A stretch of 64,000 nt of DNA from Plantago ovata (Eukaryota > Streptophyta > Magnoliopsida > Lamiales > Plantaginaceae). The stretch lies in assembly GCA_028274465.1 (NCBI GenBank), contig CM051457.1, forward strand, positions 10,815,908-10,879,907, in the 5' to 3' direction. The notes under the pieces were generated by a model. That model saw nothing but the letters and a program-made list of their open reading frames with translations. It searched no databases and was not told the DNA's origin. Shown one piece after another: positions 33,899 to 47,893 of this stretch (the first letter of the stretch is position 1; every line of letters starts with the position of its first letter). Position numbers and translations under genes: made by a program.

Positions 33899-36800
33899 AT
33901 GGGGAAGAATCAGGCCTACAAAGCTATGCAAAGATCTCGGGTCGGGTCCAGCTCAGCTGCCCCCGATGAGGTTGAAGATGGCATGGTTCGTACCTTTTCA
34001 TACTCTTTTTATTATTTCCCGAATTCTTTGTTTCTTTACTTCTCTTGATGATACTGGAATTGGCTTCATCATGTTCTGATTTACATAAGCAGTTTGTAAA
34101 TTGAATTCCCTCTTTGTTGCTTTTGGGATGCGATTTTTTAGGGTTTTTCTACATTAGGTTTTACATGTTGAAGTTAGTTTTTTGGGTCACTTTGTCAATG
34201 TGTAACAACATCTCTTGGCGAAAGTAGTATCATAGTGTAGCGTGATTTCGGAAATAAGGGTTTATCTTGTCCCTCGATTCTACTGTTGTTATGTTTAGAA
34301 TAGATTTGAGAGGTGAACTGTTGATTACCTAATTTTGTTGTCAGTCTGTACATGTTTTGAATTGGATATGCTGCCCTTAGTTATCTCATGCAATGCCTGA
34401 GCCTGTTTTTTTATACTTTAAATTAAGTAGCATTTGCATTGGTATTGTCCCTTCTCTTAGTCACATCTCACATGTCATTCTTGTCAAAATGTAAATATTA
34501 CTAATAATCACTTCCATGCACTTTTTCCTTTTCATTATGTTTCCTTGTTTTACCTTTGGGTATGTGCTTCTTCTGATGAGGACTGTCGCAGGTGGATGGT
34601 TCATTTCATTCTCCAGAATGGCATGCTGCTCGTTTGGCAAGTCTCAAGACATCTCATACAATTACATGGGAGGAGTACAAAAAGAAGCAGAAGGTTATTT
34701 CTGAAACAATATGCCAATAAACTTGTTGGTTTTAATTCTTCACCACTGTTTCCTGTGTGTGCATTCGCTATAGCACGCATATATATACTTTTTTTTCTAG
34801 AAAATCAGAAATGGTTGTCTTTATGTATGTTTAGGCAATGGTTTTGTCACTGAAGAAAATTTGACACACTGTCAAACTTAAGAAGAACTGAGTGGTATCA
34901 AACAACTTTCTGAAAGCTTGCCCCCTTGAGGTTAGATGATAGGTTAAGTTAAAAAATAATGTCCACATGTATTAGTTGGGTCTAATGAATAGAGATCCCA
35001 TATCAGGAATGGTTCTGGATAGGCTGAATTTGTTGTTGAATGTGTTCAATCACAGGAATGATTAATTTCCAAAGTGTGTAAGGTTGGTGAATTTGTCCTC
35101 AGAGACTTGAATACTCCCACTCCAGTTGATTCTTATATACACGTCCACGGAAGCTTCTTGGTCTGGTGTGCATTTTAGTAGGCATGTGTGGTGTAGTAGA
35201 TTATGTGCATTGGAGGGGGGTGGGGGTGTGGAGTAAATATGTTCCTTGTTAAAGCTTGCTTAATGTGATGATCAATTGATGGCTTGATGCCTTGGTCTTC
35301 TAACTATAGATGATCTAGTCTAGGCATCTTTCCACCTTGAAACATATATCAAGTGAAATTGACAGAACAAGAAATTATACATGTAGTCCGCTTTGTGCTG
35401 TTGTATGCACAATTCACTTTTTAGGACCATTTTGGAACTAAACAAGTATGATGTCCATCGATTTAGAGTGAGAATTGCATCTTTGACACCTAAGTTTTCT
35501 AATGTAATTGCGTTTTTTTTTACGAACCAATGTACACTGCTGGAGGTGCTATTAACTCCTCACCCACTTCCATTTCTGTTTGATGAACTTCATGAAGATC
35601 CTAAGTAATTGTTCTCTAGCTGAGGAGGTTTATTTTTACTAGGACATGTTTATTGTTATCTGTCAGGGACTAATTTTTTCATTGTTAGGAAGAAGAAATG
35701 AGAAAGGGAGAGTTAGAAGCAGATAAAGATCGGATGATGAGAGAGTATAGAGCTCAACTAGATGCTGAAAGGGCACGCAAGCTTTCCCAAGGGAAAAACC
35801 ACTCTAGTGGTGGTAAATCCAGTCGCAGAAAAGGTAATTTGTCTAGATAATCAGGAGCTGTTTAGTCTCATGACAGACTTATTTATTCATACATTGCTTT
35901 TGCAGATAAGGACAGAGACTCGAAAAAACGCAGCAGCAAGAAACGAAAGGTACACTCAGCCGTCTTTGAATTTACATAATCCTCCGTTAAAAAATAAATA
36001 AAATTCAAAATTGTACTCATTAAAGCAGCAGAAAATGATATATTTATGTCGTTCGTGTAGTAAGTTTCAGCTTAATGATACGAAGTTGCTAAAAGGAACT
36101 TTTTGAGCTAATAACAGGAGCTAAGTATATGTTATAATTCATCGACTTTCACATTACCATGTCTTGGAATCAAGACAACTTAGATTTGTGCTGATATAGA
36201 CAGCCTTTGATATGACAGTAAGTAATAGAGTATTGACCACCATAACCGTGAGTGAGTTTTTATTAGGAGAAGCCGCAGCACCCTTATACATACAAGTGCT
36301 TATTGCCTATCTGTTGCATATTAGTATAATCGTATATGACAGTGCTTGACATTAATCCTTGAGCCTCTAAAACCATTGTTTGGCAGTTCACGTGGCCAAG
36401 CCTGACAGGATTTTTTGCATTTATTTAAATAAAAAGATCAATACATAATTTTGACTTATTACTAAAAGATTACAAGAAAAACCAGATGTGGTATCAAGTT
36501 GTCTTTAGCAGCATGCTGATTTGATTATGTACCACTGAAAAAGATATATATATTTTCAACAAATAAAAGATTTAGTAGCTAGGCTTCTATGAAACTCAGT
36601 AACTTTCTTTTCGGAATGGTTTGTACGTTAGAGAAATCTTAACTAAGATAATTAACCGAGAGAATAGTAGGAGCTGTGAGACCTTCACGACAATGCATAT
36701 AAAAAGCAATTAAGATCTTTGTTACATTTACATGACTGGAATTGCACCTCATATTGGGACTCTAGTAATGCTGTGGGGAAAACATACATGCTCAACATCG

Positions 36801-37684
36801 ATTGCAGCTGTGAAACTAATCCTTTATTTGGTGAAAGATCTGAAAATCTGCTGGCATCTATATTCCAACTTTCCAGTGCTATATTTGTCATGAAGGTCAA
36901 CATTATTACTTTCATGGTCATTTCATAGAATTGGATAGTCTTTAGACTGTAGACCATGTTTTTTAGGGGCAGCTGTTGAGAACTTACTTCTGCTTGGGAC
37001 CTTGACCTTATCTGGCCTTCTAATGTATGCGCTTGACTTCGAAAAGTTATCCTTCTTGCTGCTGTTAATTTGATGTTATTTTGAAATGTAAGGGCTCGTC
37101 TATTTGTTACTAACTCCATCCCAATGGTAATCTGCCTGTTTCATTCTTTGGGTTGTCCTGAAAACAATTTCCTATTCCAAAAATAATGAGCTTTTGATCC
37201 CAACGAACTTAATTGCCATTATGTTTATTAATTATCCTCATGAAACTATACTCAACAAAAATTTCCGAACTGCTTATCATTTTCTGTATACAGCGACCTA
37301 TGTTTTCAATACTGTGAATAGTAATTGAACATATTACTTGGGGACGGGGCAGTATATTGTAATCCTCAATTGACCTTTTGTTTTGTTTTGATGATTCTCA
37401 TATGTAATTCTTTTCATTAAATATACCACTCAGTGTGATCATTGACTAATCAGGTTCTTTAAATGTAGCATTCAAAGCGATTTTCTGATACGAGTTCAAG
37501 CTCGTCATCAGAATCATCAAGCAGCGATGATGAAGAGCGGGAGTCAAGAAGATCCAGATCAAGGGTAAAGAGGAGAAAGAAGGAGAAGAAGAGTCGCACG
37601 AAATCCAAGCATTCAAGCAGCGAAAACGAAGAGGCTGATGGGCCTCTACCACTTTCTAGATTCTTTGGGAATTCGAAAAGATGA
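33899..37684 (+). CDS. Lys/Ser-rich nuclear protein, FAM133-like layout
   Basis: Five exons: 33899-33985, 34592-34693, 35689-35833, 35906-35949 and 37469-37684, giving 197 aa. The N-terminal half is ordered: MGKNQAYKAMQRSR, then DGSFHSPEWHAARLASLKTS, TWEEYKKKQKEEEMRKGELE and DRMMREYRAQLDAERARKLSQ, probably a long helix. The C-terminal half is low complexity: KKRSSKKRKHSKRF, a run of serines with acidic residues, then RRSRSRVKRRKKEKKSRTKSKH and a final PLPLSRFFGNSKR. The basic clusters should act as nuclear localisation signals. The layout (a WEE-containing helix followed by a Lys/Ser tail) recalls animal FAM133 proteins and other splicing-associated factors; I do not recognise an established plant name. 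All junctions keep the frame. Confidence 0.85.
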
Positions 37685-38828
37685 TATTTTGTTCAATATG
37701 TAACGTCGTCTCACTTGATTGTTGTTCCTAACATGAGGTCCTACAAAATTTGGTGGTGGCAAATATGCGTGGCTATGTTCTAGTAGTACTTGTTGAATCA
37801 CAATTTGTCCAGAAAATCATTGTTCAATACCTCACTTTGGTGTATAACTTTCTGATATGCTATCTTCGTTTATTTGAAATTCAATATGTGAGAATATTTC
37901 TTCAAGGCCATGAATGTGTGTACTGAGTACGAACAGGTGCTCAAAACTTTTCTATGGAAGCTTGGTTGTTGAATGTTGTTGACAGGGAATCAGAGGAACT
38001 GAATTTCCTTGTTTAGTCTTTAAAAATATTCTCGTCATCTCGTGAGTGTGATATCAGTTGGTGTATTGATATGATGATGCCATTGCCAATTCTATCAAAT
38101 ATAGAGGGAAGATGACTCTCTAAAATAACTGCTACAGTATCTTTTATAAAGACGACAAGAGCGAAGACTCAAAGAAGGCGATCCTTAATCCAGGACATTA
38201 ACTTATTTCATACTCATATGTTTTTCTGGATTATATACGTATTCTATTTTCGTCCGTTTTTCTGAATTCTATATGTTTACAACTTTATTTATTTTGAGTT
38301 CTGACACTAAACCAAGTATAAAATAAAAAAAAAGAAAAAAGATGAGTAATAGGAGTAGTACTATTAAGTTATGATATTTTAGCGGTAAAAGAAAAGCACT
38401 CCACCAAGAAAGAGAGCATCCATATGTGAAGAAAAAAGGGCAGGGACTTTGACGAAAAAGTGAAAAGTTTTGACTGGATAAAATGGGGACCAAATTTGAA
38501 ATGTTAGCATCTAATTCTAATAGTAGTAAAATGGTAAATTTTCCGCAGCTCATTATTACGAAGTACAGTAGTATGAATGAATTAGCACACTGTGGTAATA
38601 ATTCAGAATTTCAGAGTGAGTGTCTACAATTTACGAAGACAGCTTATCTGCAACTGCAAGCACCTTCATCGTTCTTCTTCTACTTCTTCCCCCCCTCACA
38701 TTTATTAATTCCAGGTAAAATAATGTTCTCGGATTAACCCTTACTTACAGTGTAAAACTAGATATCGTTTTTATGTTTTTTTTTTTTAATTAATTCAATC
38801 CCTTGAATATTGATAATCAAATTAGGAC
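37685..38828. other. Intergenic, no gene seen
   Basis: 3' flank of the Lys/Ser-rich gene and promoter of the DUF3531 gene. Short open frames here show no family resemblance and are interrupted by AT-rich tracts. Confidence 0.5.
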
Positions 38829-41800
38829 ATGAATTGTGGTGCGCGATTATCAGCTCAATTCCCCCAAATTTCTGGAACAATCAGTGCCAATCAGATTCCC
38901 CTGCGCAAGCCATCTCTTGTTACATTTGCACACAAAGGTGGTGGTGGTGCTGCTACTTTGAGTACTGATGATGATGATGGTAATGATGCGAGTACAAGTG
39001 CCAAAGGCTCCGGTACAACCGCAAGGGGACGCCGTTTGCTCAAAGTTCGTGAGGAGAAGCGGAAGCGTCAGTTAGGGAATTTGGAATATCCTGCTTGGGC
39101 TAAGTATATATTACTCTCCCTCTCTCTTACTTTGTGTCTGTTTTGTTGTTTTGATTGTGCTTTAAGTTTTGAGTAGCTGAGTTAAAGCCTTTTCTTCCGT
39201 TAGGGTATTGGAAGATGCTTGTAGAAATGATTCCGAGCTTAGAGCTGTTCTCGGTGATAGCATTGGAAACCCTCAACTTATGAGGCAAAGGGTAAACCTC
39301 AAACTTATTTTAAACATGCTTCAAAGTTTTGCATTCTGTATGATTCTTCTTCTTGCCATATTATACCAGTTTTTTATTTATTATGTGAACATTCTATTGG
39401 TTTTTCGTTTGATGTTGAGTTTTTTCTTTAATTCAGGTTAATATGCAATGAATTTATCTCTTGGGTTAATTTTATGGTTTAGTTTCAATGTCCCAATACA
39501 ATACTTCTCAGTTGTAGACGGAAGAAAATTTGTGTGCGTAAGGGAACTCTTGGCTTTTGTCTGTACAAAAGTGTATATTATTCATTAACTTGCAACACAT
39601 CTGCGTTAAAGGCTAATTATAGATAGCTCAAATGCTACAGAAAACTAAATAATGAGCTCAAACACCACCAGGCGAATAGGATTATGATTTTGTCTGAGTT
39701 TCTTAAGATATGATCATTTTGCCTTGAGGCGCTTAGTCAAACTGGTATTTTTTGGTCCCCTGAGTTAAAAAAAATTCTGCAATAAGCTAACATTGGAAAA
39801 TGTCGAATTTTAACCATTCATAGGCACTAAATAGATGTCTATCTGCAAGTTTGTGAGTCTGATTTGTATGTGGTGAACCAACCAACTTCTTACGCTCAGT
39901 GTCCTTGCTGCTGTTTGGTGGAGAAACTTCGATATCCTTCTGCTTCATCACAGCTTTCATGTTTTATTTTGACAGGTTGAAGAAAGAGTTAGACAGAAGG
40001 GGCGAAATTTTCAAAAATCTAAATCAGGATCGGTCCTTGCATTAAAAGTCAGCTTCAGAGAGTAATGAGCATTTTATCACAACATATTTGCATTGCACTC
40101 ATGTTTTGCATTTCTCGCTTGTGGCACCGTGAACCTCCCTAGTATATCTGGATTTTCATTTTTATCTGCAACTGAAGAAGCTGTGATATATTTTCTACTA
40201 CTATTTTACTTCCGATAGTATCCTGGAACTAGGTTTAGCTCAGTTTTTACGCATATGTTGCACTCCTTTTGACAATTTTAGTTAGAGTCCTCAAATAATC
40301 AATGGTGTCATTGGATCTATTATATTAACTGAGGTAGGATATATCTATATGGAGTATTTCAAATGTATATAGCTCATATGTGGAAGTACACTCAGCATTG
40401 TTTAATCCTCATTTGTTCATTTCTAATAATCTTATTTCGGAGGAATGCTCATGTAGTCTTTTGTGTTGCCAGCTTCAATCCTCTTGACTCCCACATATGG
40501 TTTGAGTTGTATGGATCACCTTCTGATCGGGATGTTGACCTTCTAGGCAGTGTATGTGATCCTCTCTTGAAGATATTTCCCATTACATATGCAATTTATA
40601 TTTAAATCTTTATTCTTTTTCCGTGTCAAGGATATTTTATACTGCACTTCTATATTCGACAGGTTATTCAGGCATGGTACGTGATGGGTCGGCTTGGTGC
40701 ATTTAATACAGCAAACCTACAGGTGATTTCTTATTGTGATGTAAATCTTGTTACTATTGTTGTAATTTCCCTTATATGCTAGAACTGTATAACATATTCT
40801 GCATGTATCTGAACCGAACGCATTGGGGCTCCATGTAATTGCTGGAGGTTTTTAAACAAGTGAATATATGTGATTTATATCTTCAAGAAACTATGCACTT
40901 TGATCTTGTAATCCATAAGCAGTTGGATGTGCTTGTGTATACATAAATTTAATTCAAGGTATTTCTGAATTTCCAATTCTTTGTTTTTCTTGAGATATGG
41001 AGAAATCGTTCATGTATTTTAAGTGTTAGTAACATCTTAACACTGAATTTGTCCACGTATTGGTATTTGGGGTGAAGCACGGAAATTGCTGTGCCTTTAC
41101 AAGTGTTAGCATCTAATGTCGTAAGACTCTTAATACTTTGAAGTCGAGTTCGCTTCACTCATTGTTGAGGAAGTGTATATGGCGTGGGAGAAGAGGTTAA
41201 AAGTATGATGTACTGCCCACTGGAATGTCCTGGATGTCTTGCATCTTGATATCAACATATCCGTCCACAAAATTTCCGTAATCTATATCAGCTTATGCAT
41301 TCTTGTCTCCTTATATGGAATTTTCCTTTCCCTTTGGTGGGTTGCTCATTCGTTTTCTCGGGCCTCCTTTTGTAACCGTACATGATGTGTGTCCTTATTA
41401 TAAATGTTTGCTGTATGCTCATTAATATTTTTATCTTGTAGAGCACAAGAAAAGCAGAACTATTAATAATTTAATACGTTGCATTCTTTCTATCTTGTAC
41501 ACCCATCCTATTACCATGACTGTGAAATAACGATGAAATTGTTGTCGGCCATTGTAGTTATCAAACTCGTCAATGGAGTACAATCCTTCGTATGATGAAA
41601 ATAAGGGTTCTAATGTGAGCTTTTCATCATTCCATGACATAAGTGACCTTGAATTCCAAGACAAATGGGGAAGGGTCTGGTATGAGTTTTTACTTGGCTT
41701 CTCATTTGGTTATGTATTATGATAACTATATACCAATGTCAACTTGAAATATGATGTGATTAATGTATGTGGTAACAGGGTAGACCTTGGCACGGCTGAT

Positions 41801-42043
41801 TTCTTTTCAATCGATGTGCTTCTAAACTGCTTGACTGTATTAAGTTCAGGGTAAGACTCCATGGCTTGACTACTTAAAATGGCTTTTACCTAAAAACTCC
41901 CCTGCAACATCATTTTTATCTCTGACTATTTGTGTGGCAGATATTTGGGAATCCAACAGGTAGTTTTTGGTGGAAAGCGAATGGGTGACTGGGAAGAAGG
42001 CATGACATGTCCTGAAGATGGCTATAAGTCTTTCAAAATATAA
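38829..42043 (+). CDS. DUF3531 family protein, probably plastidial
   Basis: Eight exons: 38829-39103, 39204-39291, 39976-40061, 40473-40551, 40663-40722, 41558-41679, 41779-41850 and 41941-42043, giving 294 aa. The first 60 residues are basic and Ser/Thr-rich with few acids until a GGGGAATLSTDDDD stretch, consistent with a transit peptide. After a basic region (RGRRLLKVREEKRKRQ) comes a conserved core: FNPLDSHIWFELYGSPSDRD, VDLLGSVIQAWYVMGRLGAF, NSSMEYNPSYDE, SSFHDISDLEFQDKWGRVWV, LGTADFFSIDVLLN and LGIQQVVFGGKRMGDWEEGM. This matches my memory of DUF3531 proteins in plants and cyanobacteria. The biochemical role is unknown. All introns fit GT-AG. Confidence 0.85.
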
Positions 42044-42900
42044 ACAAACTAGGCTTATGTGTATTTGTAAGAATAGGGACGGCGAAGATTGTTCTGCAGT
42101 ATTAACTGTTGCAAATTCTCCTGTTTTTATAGCGTCCGTTTTTTCCTTTGTGGTTGGACTTATCATCCATATAGGATCATTGTTGGTCTGTACACTCTGA
42201 CAATATTGCCTTTCATCCAAAGGATTTAAAGTTGAGATTTACTCTAAAGTTGTCGTTGAACTCCATTTGTAGCATTTATATGTTGTTTTTGTAGGTAAAT
42301 GTGGGACGATGATTTTGCAGCATGTGTGGGGCATGATCCTTATTTGGTTGGAATTATTAGTAGTAATAATTTCATTCTGGTGGACGAAGTGGGGGTATCC
42401 ACTTAATACTCCATGTTAAGCGGAGAACATGAAACAAAGTTTATTTATATGCGACCCTTGCTTACACGAATGGACAATCCAAAGTATCCAACCAATGAGG
42501 TACAAGTAATGGCGGTTAAATAAACACTTTAATTAGAATGAGACACGATCGTGGTGTAGGAGTACATTATTTTTGAAACCATACCACTAGTTTGAAATTG
42601 AAACCTTTGAAATAATCAAGAGTTAATTAAATTTGAAGTTTTGGTGCGTGCACAAGTGAAAGATAAAGTGTCGAGCAGGATGAGGATGTGTGGGCTATTG
42701 GTAAATTTTGGGAGCCCCAACAAGGGACGAGTAAACAAATTAAAAAAAAAAAGAAAATATAGTTCCAGGGTCCAGCCGTCCAGCCAGCGTGACAAAAGAA
42801 GAGATAGTATATCAAGTATTGTTGTTTATGTATCTGGACATACTACATATTATATATTACACACAGAAACAGTAGAAATTTTCACACTCTCTATCTTCCA
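42044..42900. other. Intergenic and cysteine synthase promoter
   Basis: No gene was seen. An AT-rich TATA-like stretch (CATATTATATATTA, about 42846-42859) lies shortly before the start codon at 42901, which would make the 5' UTR very short unless transcription starts further upstream. Confidence 0.45.
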
Positions 42901-45900
42901 ATGGCTTCTCTGCTGAACAAACCCTTGCCATCTCTATGTAGGGTCAACAAGTCCGACCTCTGCTCTTCAGAGCTTCTCTCCTCCTCATCCAAACGCTGCA
43001 ATTTCTCCTCCGGTACCGGAATTTGTCGCAATAGCACCCGGATTTTCACTAAGCCAACGAAGAAATGCACACCTATGGTTCTCTGCAAAGCTGTTTCCGT
43101 CGAGCCACAGACCGAGATTGAAGGTCTCAACATCGCCGAAGATGTTACTCAGGTCAGATAAGATTCCCTTGTTAATTATTCAATTAATAATATTAATAAT
43201 TCTTCAAACAGATTCCAACTATTTCGATTTTGTACCTCTAATTTGAAATGATAGACAGTGTTTCAATTGATTCATTTCCTGTTGTTGATTGATTGATTGT
43301 TACAGAGTGTCAATGATATTTTTAGTGTGATGTTTTCATGTATGTTAAGTTGATTGTATTTGACAGCTGATTGGGAACACACCGATGGTTTACTTGAATA
43401 GCATTGCACAAGGTTGTGTGGCTAATATTGCTGCAAAGCTTGAGATTATGGAGCCATGCTGCAGTGTCAAAGATAGGTGAGTTTATTTATAATAGCAATC
43501 AATCCTTTTCAAATGTGTTTTACCTGCATCCTCAGTTGTGATTCATTATTATACTGGTTGCAGGCAGGCAGCTAAAACTAACTTATGTCATTCTGTGACC
43601 TATTTATTTATTTATTTTTCCATTGTTATCTTAGACTCATGTATCCAAACTTATCTCTTCTTGCAGGATTGGTTTAAGTATGATAATGGATGCTGAGCAG
43701 AAAGGCCTAATTACTCCTGGGAAAGTAAGATAGTTACTCTGTCTTTTATTTGTTTATTAGTCTATGTTCTCATGATTCTACTTTCACCATGTGTAGAGTG
43801 TTTTGGTGGAACCTACTAGTGGTAATACGGGTATTGGGCTTGCATTTATAGCTGCTTCAAGAGGATACAAACTTATACTCACAATGCCTGCATCCATGAG
43901 TCTTGAGAGAAGGGTGCTTTTGAAGGCATTTGGAGCTGAATTGGTTTTGACAGAGGCAGCCAAAGGCATGAAAGGTGCCGTTCAGAAAGCTGAAGAGATA
44001 ATGAATAGCACCCCAAATGCTTACATCCTTCAACAATTCGATAACCCTGCTAATCCCAAGGTGCTTCCGCCTGTTTTGTTTAAAATCTGTCTTTTGGGTT
44101 TTGGGTTAATTAGATATTTTTCTATTCTACCGGACTCGATTTTTTAATTAGCCATTTCCAATTTGTGAACTTTAGACTATTTTGTTGAATCACCTGCTAT
44201 GATAAATTGTGTTCCTCTGTGCATCTATAGTTAATTGTCTCTTGCCAACTATTGTCAGCTATATGCATACATCTGACAGCAGAGACTTGGTTCCTATTTT
44301 CATCCATTGGTTTTCTTTTGTCTGAAAGTATGGTCCCATCCTATGTTAGTATTAAGTGTATTACCTGTGCTCAGGTGCGGGTGTTTGTGTCTCTGAAAGT
44401 TAAGATACGGGGGACACTTAAAACTGATTTGGACATGGATATGTGGGTGTGGTAGTCAATAAATCTGAACTATGAATTTATTTAGAGCAGTTTTAAAAAA
44501 AAATAAAATCCTAGAAGGATAAGATATTGTATTGGTCTCATTATTGTTATTCTTATTTTTTCTATCACACTTTGATAGTTTGATCCCAAGTGAGTCATTC
44601 AATTAGTTGACATTAAATAGAGAAACTGGATCAATATATATTTTTTTAAATTGATTAAACTGGAGTCTCTGCTGCTTGTACTATATGATCCCAAGTGTTG
44701 TGCTGAGAGAGAATACCAAGAATCAGCCCAGGACCCCAGATGGTTTGAAAGCTGAGATGGCAAAACGTCTTGAAGGAGAACTTCCATGCATTAACTCCTT
44801 TTCTCTTTGTGCAGATTCACTTTGAAACAACTGGTCCAGAGATATGGGAGGATACCAATGGTACGGTGGACATTCTTGTCGCTGGTATTGGTACTGGTGG
44901 AACCATCACAGGTGTTGGCCGTTATCTTAAAAAGAATAATCCTAATGTTAAGGTATTATTTCATTTAGATGTGTTAATTACTTACTAAGATATTGACATC
45001 CTCGAATGTCCATCAATATTATGTTGCTTGTTGGTAACATTCTATTTCTAATCCTTGTCATATAAGGTAATTGGAGTGGAACCAACGGAAAGCAACATTC
45101 TCTCTGGTGGAAAACCGGGTAAGATGTGGATATCATGGTTTGCACTTTGTTACTTTGAAAGTTGGTCTTGTGTCCTTTTCTAGTATTTGCAATTTGAAAC
45201 TGCAGGCCCTCACAAAATTCAAGGGATTGGGGCAGGTTTTATTCCGAAGAACTTAGATCAGGATGTGATGGATGAAGTCATAGAGGTGTGTTTTCTTTAC
45301 CCGTTTAGTTTTCTTCCTTGGTGTATCTAATGTTTTTGTTCTAATTTACATAGTTGGTCTTGTTCATGAACGAACCTGTTATGATGATAGAGATAATGAT
45401 CATCATTTTTAAATACTTAGGAGTCATGGTACATGAAAAATAGGTGGAGCATCAAAACATATAATTATTTTTTTTTCCACTTTTTGTTGTCAGCAAAAAC
45501 TAGATTTGTTAGTAAGAAAGTTTTTATTGCCCTTTGCATCGTAACCTGGAATGCCCTATTTGTTAGAGCATACATCCCCTGTTTCAGCTCTAGACTTATT
45601 CAAAAGTTGTTTTCTACTGGCATAGTTATCTATGGGCATGGAGCATACTAATCTTCTGACACTTAAATCTCCTACCTTATTTGTTTATTTAAATATTTGT
45701 TGCCATGTTTCAGTACTTTCAGCTTACATCATTACTGTCATGAGGAACAAATTATTTGAATTTCATAAATTAATCTTATCAGTTAAGTAACGGATTGAGA
45801 TACTATAAAAGACAAAAAACTGTTCTAGCCCTCTAACCCCTGTGGCCATAGTTTTTATGTAACATCATCACTGTGGTATTTGTATTAAATGAGTAAATGT

Positions 45901-47893
45901 AAAAGGCTTTAGCATGGAGACTAGGTTGACATAGCATGTGAGAAAGCGTTTAAAAGACTTTGCATATAGCTATTCTTTTCGTGTAAGAATTTTGTCGAAG
46001 ATTTGAACTTCTGAAGTTGGCTTTCAAACTAAAGATTGGGGTTAGGTGAAGTAGCATGTGAGAATGTCTTTGATCAAATGAAGACTCTATCTTATGGAAA
46101 AACACAACTAGATTTTAACTCCTTGCGAAATATATATTATTAAATGTACAATTGTGATTGCAGACGTAAATATTTTGAACAACTGTAAAATGCCAACTCC
46201 AACAATAATTATAGAAATCTTTATCAAACTGCTGTTTTCCCATTCGGTTGCTCATTTCAGGGTATAATCTTCCACCAACGTTTTAGACAATTAGTATACA
46301 ATATTACCCTCAGTTTTTGTATCTATGTTGCCTCCATTTCATGTATTCTAGTCTTCATGCTTGTAGACTATCTAGTGGCTAGTTTCTGTACTAAGCAGTT
46401 GATCTTGTTTTATTCCTAGATATCAAGTGATGAAGCTGTTGAAACTGCCAAGCAATTAGCGCTTCGCGAGGGTCTGCTGGTTAGTGCTTGTATCCTACCC
46501 AACTTATTTTATCATGAGGCCTTGCTTGAACTGTCTGGTTCATTTGGTCACAAGGGTATCTGCAATTAATATGCTTGTTACTAATTCTAATATTTGATAT
46601 GGTTAACTCCAATGTCATTGCGACATTCACACATGTTGCTTATTCTGTCCCAATTGAAACTTGGAATCTAGGGTACCTTAGTGTAACCTACTTAGGTTCG
46701 TTTCTTAACTTGCTTCTTATTATTATTATAAGCAACAGGATCTATCCAATTTTCTTTTCTTGAACTAGCACTGGCTACAGTTGTTTGTTGGAACGGCAGC
46801 CGGTTATTGTACTTAGATGAGGGAGTTGGTGTCAGGGGAGAGGGAGTTGTTGTCAGGGGATGAAAATGTTGAATTGCATGCATGATTCACCCATTGATAT
46901 GCACCAAATTCTTGATGAGCAAAGTTCCTTTTGCGAACGGGAATTTGATTTAAAACTATCTTATTGGAATGTCAGAATAGGTTCTATTTACACTGCCTGT
47001 GTAGTTATTTGAGAATTTGTGGTTGTATGAGTCTAAAGTGGGTGGATTTTAATGGATAGCTAAATATATTTTGCGATTATGGAGCTTTTTCTGAAATTAG
47101 TTTATTTCTCAAATTACAATCTCTGTTACCAAAAGCTTTCCGATGTTATTCGGGTTTTGCATGTGAAGTTGAGCAAATACATTGATGCGGGTTTATTCTA
47201 CTGCATGCCTGACTTTTTTTTGCCCCCCTTATATTCAATTTTAAAGAGAAATTGTTTATATTTACTGTTTTGGCTGGATTTTAATCCTAACCAGGTGGGT
47301 ATTTCATCCGGAGCAGCCGCCGCCGCTGCCATGAAGGTTGCAAAGCGGCCTGAAAATGCTGGAAAACTCATCGCTGTAAGTCATTGTCCTCCTAATGTTG
47401 GTAGTATCTCATGATATCCATTACGTGTGTGCACTGCAGTGACTCAAAATTATACTTACGTGTTTTGCTATGCAATTGAATCAGAACTTTTCCAATCTCT
47501 GTAAATTGATAATTCTAACACAGAATGTAGGATTATGCAGAAATAATTTCTCAGACGGTGCTTTTTTTCTTTGTATGGGATACATAAAAAATCAATGAGC
47601 CTTGGGCTGTACTTGGAGGGATATAAAATATTTGAATTAATAACTAGATTGCTGCTTCTGCTTGTTCATAAATATAATGACTTTTTAACCAGAAGTTTTC
47701 TTGATCATAGAAATCCACAGTTTATATCTGCTACCAAAATATAGTCTCCAGTGTTGTCTTTTTCTCATTTTTGAAATTTAAGCTTTGTGTATGCATGTAG
47801 GTTGTATTTCCCAGTTTTGGAGAAAGGTACCTATCCACAGTCCTTTTCCAATCCATAAGGGAAGAGTGCGAAAAGATGCAGCCTGAGGTCTGA
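42901..47893 (+). CDS. Cysteine synthase (O-acetylserine (thiol)lyase), plastidial
   Basis: Ten exons: 42901-43152, 43367-43476, 43667-43724, 43797-44060, 44815-44952, 45067-45118, 45206-45285, 46420-46479, 47295-47375 and 47801-47893, giving 395 aa. Residues 1 to about 65 are Ser/Lys/Arg-rich and end near VLCKA, a chloroplast transit peptide. The mature enzyme starts near [16 protein letters not shown]. The PLP lysine is K119 in CCSVKDR; the substrate loop TSGNTG (147-152) and the phosphate loop GTGGTITG are intact, as are [11 protein letters not shown] and [12 protein letters not shown]. The C-terminus ([14 protein letters not shown]..) is normal. It makes cysteine from O-acetylserine and sulfide using PLP, and its C-terminal cleft pocket binds serine acetyltransferase in the cysteine synthase complex. 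One small oddity is Cys116 where most plant enzymes have Ser before SVKDR. Confidence 0.96.
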
